Counted from the stretch's first letter, positions 37,523-46,698 are shown. The stretch is 64,000 nucleotides of DNA from Pelagibius sp048268885 (GCA_048268885.1 JBLWUP010000017.1:49840-113839); one strand, 5' to 3'. Translations and numbers: made by a program. Notes: generated from the sequence alone by a model not told the origin.

Positions 37523-38032
37523 TCATTCTTCCGTCGGACGTTCGATGCGCGGGGCGAACTGCTGGACCGTCGCGCGGGCGTCGTAGACCTGGAAGCCGCC
37601 GGGCGCGATGCCGGTGAAGGGCTCGATGGTGATCGCCGCCTGGTAGGTCGTGCGCTCCCGCTCGTAGGTCGGCGGCGGGTAGGGCCGGTAATAGCGGTAG
37701 CGATGGTAGCGGTCGTAGTAGTAGGGATCGCCCCAGCCCGCGTAGCTCTCCCGCGTCACCTTGGTGTAGCGCTCGGTCTGCTTGTCGTGCACGGCGAACT
37801 TTTCCGCGCCCAGCTCCAGGGTCAACTCGGCGGCGCGGAACAGGCAGTATTCCTGCACGCGCTCTTTCGAGGTGACGCGATTGCCCTGGAAGGAGACGCG
37901 GTAGAGGCCCTTGCCCAGCATTTCCTCGGCGTAGCCGTCGCGGCTGGCCTTGGGCGCATAGAGGCTCGGCTGCGGCGCGGCACAGGCCGCCAGCAGCAGC
38001 GTCAGCAGCAGGACGGCGACGCGCGTTGCCAT
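37523..38032 (-). CDS. lipoprotein of the CC0125/CC1285 type
   Basis: 169 residues. A lipoprotein signal peptide ends in the lipobox LLAACAAP (Cys17). The mature part contains GLYRVSFQGNRVTSKERVQEYCLFRAAELTLELGAEKFAV, which matches alphaproteobacterial lipoproteins named after Caulobacter CC0125/CC1285. A Tyr/Arg/Pro-rich middle (DPYYYDRYHRYRYYRP) follows. The ATG at 38032 starts the signal peptide properly; the upstream frame to 38107 is not used. The function is unknown and the location is the envelope. Confidence 0.8.
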   Translation of the reverse strand: MATRVAVLLLTLLLAACAAPQPSLYAPKASRDGYAEEMLGKGLYRVSFQGNRVTSKERVQEYCLFRAAELTLELGAEKFAVHDKQTERYTKVTRESYAGWGDPYYYDRYHRYRYYRPYPPPTYERERTTYQAAITIEPFTGIAPGGFQVYDARATVQQFAPRIERPTEE

Positions 38033-38087
38033 GCCCTTACAGATAAGCGCGGCCGCGCGTGGCCGCAAGCGCTCAACCGGAAAACGC

Positions 38088-38753
38088 TCAACCGAGGGTG
38101 CGGCCAAGGAAAGCGAGGGTCCGCTCGCGGGCGATCTCGGCGCTCTCGGCGTGGTAGGAGCCGCGCATGTCGCAGTTGAAGCCGTGGCCCGCCGGGTAGG
38201 TGAAGAGTTCCTGGTGCGGCTGGGCCTCGCCGATGGCCTTCACTTGGTCCATCGGGATGCCGGCGTCTTCCTCGCCGAAATGGAACATCACCGGGCAGGT
38301 CGGCTGTTCGTTGCGGTGCTCGTGAATGTCGCCGCCGTAGTAGCAGACGGCGGCGGCGGGGTTCAGGCGGGTGGCGGCGAGCCAGGCCAGCGAGCCGCCC
38401 CAGCAGTAGCCGACCACGCCGACCTTGCCGGCGCCGGCGACGAAGCCCATGGCGGCGGCGATGTCGGCCAGCGCCTGCTCGGCGGCGATCTCGCCGCGGA
38501 TCTCGCGGCCTCGTGTGACGTCGTCCTTGTCGTAGCCCAGCTCGATGCCGGGATCGACGCGGTCGAAGAGGGCCGGGGCCACCGCCAGATAGCCCTCGGC
38601 GGCGTAGCTGTCGGCCACGCCGCGGATGTGGCTGTTGACGCCGAAGATTTCCTGGATGATGACCAGGCCCGCTTTAGGCTGCTCCGCGGGCCGCGCCACG
38701 TAGGCGTCGAAGTTGTGGCCGTCGTCCGCCGTCAGTTTCACCGTTTCGCCCAT
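38088..38753 (-). CDS. dienelactone hydrolase-family protein
   Basis: 221 residues. The nucleophile elbow is GYCWGGSLAWL with Cys as nucleophile (near 122), the acid is in FGEEDAGIPMDQ and the catalytic His in PAGHGFNCD, the order of carboxymethylenebutenolidase-type enzymes. No signal peptide, so cytoplasmic, unlike its paralogue at 56075. The natural substrate is uncertain because no chlorocatechol pathway genes are near. Confidence 0.88.
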   Translation of the reverse strand: MGETVKLTADDGHNFDAYVARPAEQPKAGLVIIQEIFGVNSHIRGVADSYAAEGYLAVAPALFDRVDPGIELGYDKDDVTRGREIRGEIAAEQALADIAAAMGFVAGAGKVGVVGYCWGGSLAWLAATRLNPAAAVCYYGGDIHEHRNEQPTCPVMFHFGEEDAGIPMDQVKAIGEAQPHQELFTYPAGHGFNCDMRGSYHAESAEIARERTLAFLGRTLG

Positions 38754-38913
38754 CTGCCTGCTCCCGTCGTTTGTGTTCGACTTTCAGGTCAACGCATAGC
38801 AGAGGGATGGCGTTCCCCGCCAGTCCCGGGGACGACAGCGGTGTGTGCAGAGGCGCCGCGGAGCGACCGCGCGAGTTGCGTGACTCTTTCAGCCCGGGAT
38901 GTGGGCGACTGAG

Positions 38914-40011
38914 CTAGACGTTGAAGCGAAAGTGGAAGACGTCGCCATCCTTGACCACGTACTCCTTGCCTTCGGCGCGCATCTTGCCGGTGTCCTTGGC
39001 GCCCTGCTCGCCGCCGCAGGCGACGAAGTCGTCATAGGCGATGGTTTCGGCGCGGATGAAGCCGCGTTCGAAGTCGGTGTGGATGACGCCGGCGGCCTGG
39101 GGCGCCTTGCTGTTGCGGCGCACGGTCCAGGCGCGGGCCTCCTTGGGCCCCACGGTGAAGAAGGTGATGAGGTCCAGCAGCTGGTAGCCGGCGCGGATGA
39201 CGCGGGCCAGGCCGGTCTCCTCCAGGCCGAGGCTTTCCAGGAATTCCTTCTTTTCTTCAGGGTCGCCCAGGGCGGCGACCTCTGCCTCGATGGCGGCGGA
39301 AACCACGACGCAGGCGCCGCCGGTCTCGGCGGCGCGCTGCTCGACCAGGGCCGAGTACTTGTTGCCGGTCGCCGCGGAGTCCTCGTCGACGTTGGCGGCG
39401 TAGAGCACCGGCTTGGCGCTCAAGAGCTGCAGCTGGCGGAAGGCCGGCAGTTGGTCGTCGCTGAGCGGCACGCTGCGCGCCGGCCGGCCGGCCTCCAGCG
39501 CCTCGATGACCGGCTCCAGCACGGCCAGGCGCTCCTTGGCTTCCTTGTCGTTGCCGCGCGCCCGTTTGACGGCCGCGTCACGCTGCTTGAGGGCCGAATC
39601 CAGGTCGGCCAGCATCAGCTCGGTCTCCACCGTCTCGGCGTCGCGGATCGGGTCGACCGAGCCGTCGACATGCGTCACCTCGCCCTCAAAGCAGCGCAGC
39701 ACATGGACGATGGCGTCGACCTCGCGGATGTTGGCGAGGAACTGGTTGCCCAGGCCTTCGCCCTTGGAGGCGCCGCGCACCAGCCCGGCGATGTCGACGA
39801 ACTCCAGGAAGGTGGGGATCTCCTTGGCCGACTTGGCGATCTCCATCAGCTTGTCGAGCCGCGGATCGGGCACCGGCACGCGGCCCACGTTGGGCTCGAT
39901 GGTGCAGAAGGGATAGTTCGCCGCTTCCGCCGCCGCCGTCTCGGTCAGGGCGTTGAACAGGGTGGACTTGCCGACGTTGGGCAGGCCGACGATACCGCAA
40001 TTAAATCCCAT
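38914..40011 (-). CDS. ychF: redox-regulated ATPase/GTPase YchF
   Basis: 365 residues. P-loop GLPNVGKSTLFNALTE at the start, the Obg-like DIAGLVRGASKGEGLGNQFL, and a C-terminal TGS domain (LLDLITFFTVGPKEARAWTV, then DGDVFHFRFNV). YchF/OLA1 proteins prefer ATP, bind ribosomes and negatively affect oxidative-stress responses. It forms a minus-strand cluster with pth and rplY, 18 bases after pth. Confidence 0.97.
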   Translation of the reverse strand: MGFNCGIVGLPNVGKSTLFNALTETAAAEAANYPFCTIEPNVGRVPVPDPRLDKLMEIAKSAKEIPTFLEFVDIAGLVRGASKGEGLGNQFLANIREVDAIVHVLRCFEGEVTHVDGSVDPIRDAETVETELMLADLDSALKQRDAAVKRARGNDKEAKERLAVLEPVIEALEAGRPARSVPLSDDQLPAFRQLQLLSAKPVLYAANVDEDSAATGNKYSALVEQRAAETGGACVVVSAAIEAEVAALGDPEEKKEFLESLGLEETGLARVIRAGYQLLDLITFFTVGPKEARAWTVRRNSKAPQAAGVIHTDFERGFIRAETIAYDDFVACGGEQGAKDTGKMRAEGKEYVVKDGDVFHFRFNV

Positions 40012-40029
40012 GGCTTCTTAGGTGCCTTA

Positions 40030-40677
40030 TCAGTCTTCGCTCTTGGAAGGAGAGGCGGAGGAGGGCGCTTCGCCGTCCTTCTTCTCTGGTTTCGGTTTTT
40101 TTGGGCGGGGCGGGTTGATGATTTCCGCGACCCGCGACATGAAGCGCGGCGCGTCGCCCTCGGCCAGGGCGGGGATTTCCGTGGCCACGGCGTCCAGCAG
40201 CTTTTCCAGCCAGACCTTGTCGGCCTTGGCGAAGTCGCCCAGCACGTGGCCGTGCACCAGTTCCTTCTGGCCCGGATGGCCGACGCCCAGGCGGACCCGC
40301 CAGAATTCCTTGCCGATGTGCGATTCGATGGAGCGGATGCCGTTGTGGCCGCCGGTGCCGCCGCCCTGCTTCACGCGGATCTTGCCGGGGGCCAGGTCGA
40401 TCTCGTCGTACAGCACGATGACGTCTTCCGGCGCCAGCTTGTAGAAGCGCAGCGCCTCGCCGACCGCACGGCCGGACTCGTTCATGTAGGTCTGCGGCTT
40501 CATGACCAGCACCTTCTCGCCGCCCAGGCGGCCTTCGGCGCAGTCTGCCTGGAAGCGGTTGCGCCAGGGCGAAAAGGAATGGCGGCGGACGATCTCGTCC
40601 GCCGCCATAAAGCCGATATTGTGCCGGTTGTCCGCGTAGCGGGGGCCCGGATTGCCGAGCCCGGCAAGCAACAGCAT
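40030..40677 (-). CDS. pth: peptidyl-tRNA hydrolase
   Basis: 215 residues. Pth motifs: GLGNPGPRYADNRHNIGFMA (catalytic His), KPQTYMNESGRAV and GGTGGHNGIRSIESHIG. It releases peptides from prematurely dropped peptidyl-tRNA. A Lys/Pro/Ser-rich tail of about 25 residues extends past the usual end (PPRPKKPKPEKKDGEAPSS). The ATG at 40677 has AAGGGGG 9 bases upstream; the GTG at 40686 is too close to it. Confidence 0.96.
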   Translation of the reverse strand: MLLLAGLGNPGPRYADNRHNIGFMAADEIVRRHSFSPWRNRFQADCAEGRLGGEKVLVMKPQTYMNESGRAVGEALRFYKLAPEDVIVLYDEIDLAPGKIRVKQGGGTGGHNGIRSIESHIGKEFWRVRLGVGHPGQKELVHGHVLGDFAKADKVWLEKLLDAVATEIPALAEGDAPRFMSRVAEIINPPRPKKPKPEKKDGEAPSSASPSKSED

Positions 40678-40701
40678 GCTGGCCACCCCCTTTGGGTCGG
40701 C

Positions 40702-41379
40702 TTAGTCCTCTTTGGACTCTTCCTCGGTGGCTTCGCCTTCGGCAGCCGCCTCGGCTTCGCCCTCGGCCTCGCCCTCGGCCGCTTCCTGCTCCTCGGCGGC
40801 CTCGTCACGCACCACGGTCGGCGCGGCGATGGTCGCGATGGTGAAGTCGCGGTCGGTGATGGTCGGCTCGACGCCGTCGGGCAGCTTCACCATGGAGATG
40901 TGCACGCCGTCGCCGATCTGCAGACCGGTCAGGTCGATTTCGATCTGCGAGGGAATGGCGTCCGCGCGGCAGGCGAGCTCGATTTCGTGGCGCACCACGT
41001 TCAGCACGCCGCCTTCCTTCAGGCCCGGGCACTCTTCCTCGTTGATGAAGTGCACCGCCACTTCGACGTGCACGCTGGTGGCCGCGGAAACGCGCAGGAA
41101 GTCGATGTGAACCGGGAAGTCGGTCACGGGATCGAACTGCACGTCACGGGCCAGCGCCCGCTCCGCCTTGCCATCCACCTTCACGTCGAAGAGGGTGGAG
41201 AAGAAACCGCCCTGGTGCAGCAGCTTGGTCAGCAGCCGCTGCTCGACGGTGATCAGGTTGGGGTCCTTTTTGGCTCCATAGATCACGCCGGGCACCTGCC
41301 CCGCGCGACGTGCAGCCCGGGCTGGCCCCTTCCCGGCCCGTTCCCGCGCAACGGCGGGAAGCTCAACAATGTCAGACAT
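40702..41379 (-). CDS. rplY: 50S ribosomal protein L25 (CTC form)
   Basis: 225 residues, the long CTC-type L25. The 5S-rRNA-binding domain is at 1-95 (ARERAGKGPARAARRAGQVPGVIYG, VEQRLLTKLLHQGGFFSTLF), then the beta domain (DFLRVSAATSVHVEVAVHF, IEIDLTGLQIGDGVHISMVKLPDG) and a very acidic Ala/Glu tail. It lies 24 bases upstream of pth, a conserved pairing. Confidence 0.96.
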   Translation of the reverse strand: MSDIVELPAVARERAGKGPARAARRAGQVPGVIYGAKKDPNLITVEQRLLTKLLHQGGFFSTLFDVKVDGKAERALARDVQFDPVTDFPVHIDFLRVSAATSVHVEVAVHFINEEECPGLKEGGVLNVVRHEIELACRADAIPSQIEIDLTGLQIGDGVHISMVKLPDGVEPTITDRDFTIATIAAPTVVRDEAAEEQEAAEGEAEGEAEAAAEGEATEEESKED

Positions 41380-41496
41380 TCTCTAACTCCTTCAGGATTG
41401 AACCGGACGCCGGCACCGCGCCGGCCTCCGCCTCGCCCGACCCGGCCTCCAGGGGTGCCGGCATCGGAAAAGCTCGAAAAAGACGTTCTAGCGGCC

Positions 41497-42441
41497 TTAC
41501 ATGGCCGGAACGTTAAACAAACTCGAAACCGAGCGCTCATCGCTGATGCGCTGCATGGCGTCGCCGATCAGCGGGGCGATCGAGATCTGGCGGATGTTCT
41601 GGGCCACCCGCACGGCCTCGGTCGCCTGGATGCTGTCGGTCATGACCAGCTCCTCCAAGGGAGAAGAGGCCACGCGCGCCACGGCCCCGCCGGACAGCAC
41701 CCCGTGGGTGATATAGGCGGAGACGGCGGTGGCGCCGGCTTCCATCAGCGCGACGGCGGCATTACACAGCGTGCCGCCCGAGTCGACGATGTCGTCCACC
41801 AGGACGCAGCGCCGGCCCTTGACGTCGCCGATGATGTTCATCACCTCGGAAACCCCGGCGCGCTCGCGGCGCTTATCGATGATCGCCAGGTCGGCGTCAA
41901 GCGGTTTGGCGATGGCCCGGGCCCGGACCACGCCGCCGACATCCGGCGAGACGATGGTCAGGTCGTCCTTGCCGTTGCGCTCCAGGATGTCCTTGGTGAA
42001 CACCGGCGCGGCATAGAGGTTGTCGGTCGGAATGTCGAAAAAGCCCTGAATCTGGCCGGCGTGGAGCTCCAGGGTCAGCACCCGGTCGGCCCCGGCGGAG
42101 GTGATCAGGTTGGCCACCAGCTTGGCCGAGATCGGGGTGCGGGGGGCTGATTTGCGGTCCTGGCGGGCATACCCGAAGTAGGGCAGGACCGCCGTGATGC
42201 GCCGCGCCGAGGCCCGCTTCAGGGCGTCCATGGCGACCAGCAGTTCCATCAGGTTGTCGTTCGCCGGATAGGAGGTCGACTGGATGATGAAGACGTCCTC
42301 GCCACGCACGTTCTCGTGGATCTCGACGAAGACCTCCATGTCCGAGAAACGGCGGACGCTGGCCTTGGTCAGTTCCAGGTTCAGAAAGGCGGAAATCGCC
42401 TCGGCCAGCGGCCGATTGCTGTTCCCGGTCATGATTTTCAT
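41497..42441 (-). CDS. prs: ribose-phosphate pyrophosphokinase
   Basis: 314 residues. Starts MKIMTGNSNRPLAEAISAFL; the catalytic flexible loop is in YFGYARQDRKSAPRTPISAK, and the PRPP-binding loop is RRCVLVDDIVDSGGTLCNAA. It makes PRPP from ribose-5-phosphate and ATP for nucleotide, His and Trp synthesis. It is the first gene of a minus-strand cluster including rplY, pth and ychF. Confidence 0.97.
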   Translation of the reverse strand: MKIMTGNSNRPLAEAISAFLNLELTKASVRRFSDMEVFVEIHENVRGEDVFIIQSTSYPANDNLMELLVAMDALKRASARRITAVLPYFGYARQDRKSAPRTPISAKLVANLITSAGADRVLTLELHAGQIQGFFDIPTDNLYAAPVFTKDILERNGKDDLTIVSPDVGGVVRARAIAKPLDADLAIIDKRRERAGVSEVMNIIGDVKGRRCVLVDDIVDSGGTLCNAAVALMEAGATAVSAYITHGVLSGGAVARVASSPLEELVMTDSIQATEAVRVAQNIRQISIAPLIGDAMQRISDERSVSSLFNVPAM

Positions 42442-42797
42442 GTCGGTATCCCTAGAGCCCTACTCGCTGGGCATGGACCTTCTTGGGCGCGGCCCGAAAG
42501 CGACCGTCTTGCCCTCCCCTTGGGGCCCAGGCGGGCGGACCATATCAACGCGGTTCGGCCCTGTAAACGGCCTTGGCCGGACTTTCTGAGGACTTTCTTC
42601 AGGGGCTCGGCCCGGCCCGGAAAGGGTCGCCGGATAGGGGAAAATACGGCGGAAAACTAGCCTTGAAGCTGTGTCCGGGGGCGCCCGCCGGAGGCTCGCG
42701 CCGGGCCGGTCTAGATCAGGAAGCAGCTGCCCAGCAGGCCCAGGCAGAGGAACAGCACGAAGATGGTCAGGTGCGGCATTTACCTTAACGGTCCTCG
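42442..42797. other. 356-base intergenic stretch upstream of prs
   Basis: It separates prs from the M24 peptidase gene, both on the minus strand. Apart from the 22-codon ORF at 42711-42779, I see no gene. Short inverted repeats occur (GGCC-ctgtaaac-GGCC near 42561), but no convincing promoter or T-run terminator. Confidence 0.4.
42711..42779 (-). CDS. possible 22-residue membrane micropeptide
   Basis: ATG at 42779, stop TAG at 42711, starting 18 bases after the M24 peptidase stop on the same strand. The peptide MPHLTIFVLFLCLGLLGSCF plus LI is a single hydrophobic helix. AAGG lies only 4 bases before the ATG, a weak ribosome-binding site. Codon third positions are strongly GC, like neighbouring real genes. 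Small downstream membrane peptides can modulate neighbours; no function is known here. Confidence 0.4.
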   Translation of the reverse strand: MPHLTIFVLFLCLGLLGSCFLI

Positions 42798-43949
42798 CTA
42801 GCGGCTTTCGAGATCCAGGCCGGCCTGGGACAGAGGCTCCGCCGCGCCCTCGGTGACCAGGCTGGTGCGGCCCAGGGTCATGGCCACCTGGTCTTCCGAA
42901 TTGAACAGGATCATGTGGCAGAAGATCGCCATGCCCGGCTCGAAGGGCACCGGATTGCCGTGGTAGAGCATCGGCCAGTCCATCCACACCGGGGCGAAGG
43001 TGGTGCCCTGGGAGTAGCCGCAGGCGTTCATGCGGTGGGCCTGGTAGCCGGCGGCGTCCATGACCCGGCTGTGGGCGTCGAAGGCCTCGCCGAAGGTCTT
43101 GCCGGGGCGCAGGTTCTCCTCCACCGCCAGCAGGGCATCGCGGGCGACGGCGTGCATCTCCCGGTGCAGGGGCAGCGCCTCGCCGATCGGCAGGGTGCGC
43201 ATCATGGCGGCGTGGTAGTGGCGGTAGGTGCCGGCCCACTCCAGGGTCAGCTGGTCCCGAGGATCGAGATTCCGCCGGCCGGAATAGTAACGGCACAGCA
43301 GGGCGCCGGGGCCGGAGCCGATGATGAACTCGTTGCTCGGGTCGTCGCCGCCGCGGGTGAAGATGGCGCCGTGCATGGCGGCCAGGATATCGCCCTCGAA
43401 AGCGCCGGGGGCGGCGGTATCCAGCGCGGCCTGCCAGGCGGCATCGGCCAGGCTCGCGGCCTCGCGCACATAGGCGATTTCCGCCGGGCTCTTCACCACC
43501 CGCAGCCGGCTCACCAGGCCCGAGGCGTCCTGCAACCGGCAGAAGCCGTCGAGGGCGGCGTCCAGGCGCTTGCCCTGGGCGGCGGTCAGGCCGTAGGCCT
43601 CGTATTCCACACCCAGGTTTTTCCCCGCGCAGCCCGCTTCCTGCAGGATACCGCGCAGCTCGCGGGCCGGTTCGGCGTCCGGGCGGTCGACCCAGATCCG
43701 GATGTCCTGGATCATCGACGTCTGCTGCGCCTGGCGCAGGTCCGGCGCGCGGGTCAGCAGGATCAGCCGGCCGTCGGCGCCCAGATAGAGGCACTGGAAG
43801 AAGCAGTAGCCGAAGGTGTCGTAGCCGGTCAGGTAATACATGCTCTCCTGCCGGAAGATCAGCAGGCCGTCCAGCCCGGCCTCGGCCAGCAGGCCGCAGG
43901 CTTTGTCCCGCCGCTGGGCGAGTTCCTCTTCGCTGAAGTGCAGGGGCAT
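42798..43949 (-). CDS. M24-family metallopeptidase (Xaa-Pro aminopeptidase-like)
   Basis: 383 residues. An N-terminal creatinase-like domain (RRDKACGLLAEAGLDGLLIFRQESMYYLTGYDTFGYCFF) is followed by the pita-bread domain. A metal-ligand-like segment is HAAMMRTLPIG, then MNACGYSQGTTFAPVW and GMAIFCHMILFN. Several canonical Asp/Glu ligands are hard to place, so enzymatic activity is not certain; related proteins include creatinase and ectoine/dimethyl-compound hydrolases. pgeF lies 4 bases upstream. Confidence 0.85.
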   Translation of the reverse strand: MPLHFSEEELAQRRDKACGLLAEAGLDGLLIFRQESMYYLTGYDTFGYCFFQCLYLGADGRLILLTRAPDLRQAQQTSMIQDIRIWVDRPDAEPARELRGILQEAGCAGKNLGVEYEAYGLTAAQGKRLDAALDGFCRLQDASGLVSRLRVVKSPAEIAYVREAASLADAAWQAALDTAAPGAFEGDILAAMHGAIFTRGGDDPSNEFIIGSGPGALLCRYYSGRRNLDPRDQLTLEWAGTYRHYHAAMMRTLPIGEALPLHREMHAVARDALLAVEENLRPGKTFGEAFDAHSRVMDAAGYQAHRMNACGYSQGTTFAPVWMDWPMLYHGNPVPFEPGMAIFCHMILFNSEDQVAMTLGRTSLVTEGAAEPLSQAGLDLESR

Positions 43950-43953
43950 GAGA

Positions 43954-44721
43954 TCAGGGTTCCAGGTAGATGGCGGAGAGGCCGCGGCCGTAGTCCGGCT
44001 CCTTGCGCTGGCAGGCGCGGCGGTAGCTGAAGAAGCGCTCTTCCTCGGCGCAGGTGTCGCAGGGCAGGGTCTGGATGGTCTTCACCCCGGCGGCCCCGAG
44101 CCGGCGGGCGACGTAGCCCTTGATGTCGAAGTGGAAATGCCCCTCGCGCTGGCCGGGACAGAAGAAGTCGGCGTTCTGCGGGTCCTGCTCCAGGAAGGGC
44201 GCGGGGAACTCCGGGCCGACTTCGTAGGAGCGCTGGCAGATCGCCGGGCCGATGCCGGCCACCACGTTCTCCGCCTTGGCGCCCAGGCGCCCCATCGCGT
44301 CGACGGTCGCCGCCACCACGCCGTTCAGCGCGCCTTTCCAGCCGGCATGGGCGGCGCCGACCACGCCGGCCTGGGCGTCGGCAAAGAGCACCGGCACGCA
44401 GTCGGCGGTCAGGATGCCGAGCGCGAGGCCGCGCTCGCGGGTCACCATGGCGTCGGCCTGGGGCGAGTCCTCACGCGCCCAGACCGACTTGACCTCGACC
44501 ACGTCGGGGGAGTGCACCTGGTAGGCGGTCACCAGGCGGTCGCCCTCCAGGTCGATCTCCGCCATGGCGCGGCGGCGGTTCTCGGTGACGTTCTCCGCCT
44601 TGTCGCCGGAGCCGTAGCCGCAGTTGAGGCTGGTGTAGAGACCTTCGCTGACGCCGCCGGTGCGGCAGAAGAAGCCGTGGCGCACGGGAGCGAGGTCGTT
44701 GAGGCGGCCGATGGTCAACAT
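43954..44721 (-). CDS. pgeF: peptidoglycan editing factor PgeF (YfiH/DUF152)
   Basis: 255 residues. Metal-site motifs: GILTADCVPVLFAD (Cys), VGAAHAGWKGALNGVV (His) and a C-terminal CDTCAEEERFFSYRRAC. PgeF corrects misincorporated serine in the peptidoglycan stem peptide; older annotation calls it a laccase-domain protein. The ATG at 44721 is chosen over a GTG at 44730; neither has a strong ribosome-binding site because the methyltransferase gene ends at 44732. Confidence 0.92.
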   Translation of the reverse strand: MLTIGRLNDLAPVRHGFFCRTGGVSEGLYTSLNCGYGSGDKAENVTENRRRAMAEIDLEGDRLVTAYQVHSPDVVEVKSVWAREDSPQADAMVTRERGLALGILTADCVPVLFADAQAGVVGAAHAGWKGALNGVVAATVDAMGRLGAKAENVVAGIGPAICQRSYEVGPEFPAPFLEQDPQNADFFCPGQREGHFHFDIKGYVARRLGAAGVKTIQTLPCDTCAEEERFFSYRRACQRKEPDYGRGLSAIYLEP

Positions 44722-44731
44722 GGGCGGCACT

Positions 44732-45868
44732 CTAACGGTCTTGGACTTCTGACGATAGGGGGCCGGGCGCTTCGAATCCTGCCGGCGGTCCCAGGTCCGG
44801 CGAAGTGAGCGCCAGCGCCTTGAACAGCGTGCCCATCTGCTGTGGGTCGGTCAGGCGGTGGCGGGCGGCGGCGATGGCGCGGGCCGCGCCGGGCGCAGAT
44901 TCGGCCAACTGGGCGGCGCGCAGCTCGATGCCCAGCGCCGCCAGGAAGGCGCCCTGGCCGATGGGGCCATGGGCTTCGCAGCCGGCGGCGGTGGCCGCCT
45001 GAGCGAGGCTGGTGAAATCCACATGGGTGGTCAGGTCCGCCGTGCCCGGCTCTTCCAGCACTTCGTGGCGGCGGTGCTGGCGCAGCGCCTGCAGGGTCGG
45101 TCCCGGCGTCGGCGCCGCCGGACCGTAGTCGACGACCAGCGCGGCGCCGGGGTGGCGCGCCAGGCGGTGGCCGAGGAAGGCGGCGATGTTGAGGGCGGCC
45201 GGGCAGATTTCCACCACGCTCCCTTGCGGCGCATCGCGCAGGGCGGCGGGGATCAGCGGGCGGTGCGCCGGGCTCGGCGCCGCCAGGGCGAAGGCCAGCG
45301 CCCCCTTCGGGTCCAGCACCACCAGGCGCTCGGCCCAGCCTGCACCTCCCTCAGTGGCGGTCTGCTCGAACTGGCGCACCGGCAGGGCGTCGAAGAACTC
45401 GTTGGCGATCAGCAGCAGCGGGCCTTCCGGGATCTGCCCGACGTTGTCCAGCCAGGTGACCCGGTGATTGCCCAGGGCCTCGCGCTGGCGTTCGCGCAGG
45501 GAGGGGCTGATCTCCACCAGGTGAATGTCCAGGGCGTCGTGGAAGCCGGGGACCTGGCGGGTGGCGCGCAGGGCGTCGGCCATCAGGGTGCCGCGTCCGG
45601 GCCCCAGCTCCACCAGGGCGCAGCGCGGCGGGCTGCCCAGGCGCATCCAGGTGTCGACGCACCAGACGCCGATCAGTTCGCCGAACATCTGGCTGATCTC
45701 CGGCGCGGTGACGAAGTCGCCGCCGGCCGGGTTGGGCGCGCCGAAGGGGTCGCCGCGCATGTAGTAGCCGCTCAGGGGATGGGTCAGCGCCTCCCCCATG
45801 AAGTCGGCCACGGTCAGCGCGCCCTCGCGATCGAGGCGTTGGCGCAGGTGGTCGAGCAGGGAAGCCAT
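44732..45868 (-). CDS. SAM-dependent methyltransferase, MidA/NDUFAF7 family
   Basis: 378 residues. Family features: LTVADFMGEALTHPLSGYYM, GDFVTAPEISQMFGELIGVW, the SAM loop VELGPGRGTLMADALR, IANEFFDALPVRQFE and VDYG. Mitochondrial NDUFAF7 dimethylates an arginine of complex I; bacterial targets are less clear. The ATG at 45868 follows an AGG; an in-frame GTG at 45883 overlaps the lgt stop. It sits in an lgt-MidA-pgeF run frequent in alphaproteobacteria. Confidence 0.92.
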   Translation of the reverse strand: MASLLDHLRQRLDREGALTVADFMGEALTHPLSGYYMRGDPFGAPNPAGGDFVTAPEISQMFGELIGVWCVDTWMRLGSPPRCALVELGPGRGTLMADALRATRQVPGFHDALDIHLVEISPSLRERQREALGNHRVTWLDNVGQIPEGPLLLIANEFFDALPVRQFEQTATEGGAGWAERLVVLDPKGALAFALAAPSPAHRPLIPAALRDAPQGSVVEICPAALNIAAFLGHRLARHPGAALVVDYGPAAPTPGPTLQALRQHRRHEVLEEPGTADLTTHVDFTSLAQAATAAGCEAHGPIGQGAFLAALGIELRAAQLAESAPGAARAIAAARHRLTDPQQMGTLFKALALTSPDLGPPAGFEAPGPLSSEVQDR

Positions 45869-45879
45869 GGCCGCCTGAA

Positions 45880-46698
45880 TCACCCTTTGCGGCGCCGCGC
45901 CCAGATGGTCAGGCCGATGCCGATCACGACCATGGGGAAGGACAGCACCTGCCCCATGGTCGTGCCGGGCAGCACGAACTGCAAGAAGTCGTCGGGCGCG
46001 CGGAAGAACTCGGCGATGATGCGCGCCGTGCCGTAGCCGATCATGAAGACGCCGGAGATGAGGCCGGTGCGCTCCAGCGCGCCTTTGCGCACCATGACGT
46101 GCAGGATGATGAAAAGGACCAGGCCCTCCAGCAGGGCTTCGTAGAGCTGGGACGGGTGACGGGCGATGGGGCCGGCGTGGGGGAAGACCATGGCCCAGGG
46201 CACCTGCGTCGAATCCGTGGTACGGCCGTAGAGCTCACCGTTGATGAAGTTGGCGATGCGGCCCAGGCAGAGGCCGATCGGCGTCGCCGCGCCGACGATG
46301 TCCGACAGCGTGAAATAGCTGACCCCCCGGCTGCGCGCGAAGAGGCCGATGGCGGCGAATACCCCCAGCATGCCGCCGTGGAAGGACATGCCGCCGCGCC
46401 AGATGAAGACCACCTCCAGCGGGTTCTGCAGGTAGTAGTCGGGCTTGTAGAACAGGATGTAGCCGAGCCGCCCGCCCAGCACCACGCCGAGGGTCGCCCA
46501 CAGCAGGAAATCGTCGAAGTCGACCGGCTTCAGGCGGTGCGGCGGCAGCTTGGTCATCCAGCGGCAGTAGAGCCAGGCCAGGACCAGGCCGGTGATGTAG
46601 GCCAGGGCGTACCAGCGCACGTCGAAGATCCAGATCGAGAAAGCGACCGGATCGAAGTTCGGGTGCTGGAGCGCCAGGAAAAACGGGTCGGAGGTCAT
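45880..46698 (-). CDS. lgt: prolipoprotein diacylglyceryl transferase
   Basis: 272 residues with seven membrane helices. The Lgt signature appears as LGRIANFINGELYGR and the conserved HPSQLYEALLEG. FHGGMLGVFAAI holds conserved Gly/His residues. It transfers diacylglyceryl from phosphatidylglycerol to the lipobox cysteine of prolipoproteins, including the one at 37523. The methyltransferase gene follows directly, almost overlapping; hldD lies 6 bases upstream. Confidence 0.96.
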   Translation of the reverse strand: MTSDPFFLALQHPNFDPVAFSIWIFDVRWYALAYITGLVLAWLYCRWMTKLPPHRLKPVDFDDFLLWATLGVVLGGRLGYILFYKPDYYLQNPLEVVFIWRGGMSFHGGMLGVFAAIGLFARSRGVSYFTLSDIVGAATPIGLCLGRIANFINGELYGRTTDSTQVPWAMVFPHAGPIARHPSQLYEALLEGLVLFIILHVMVRKGALERTGLISGVFMIGYGTARIIAEFFRAPDDFLQFVLPGTTMGQVLSFPMVVIGIGLTIWARRRKG

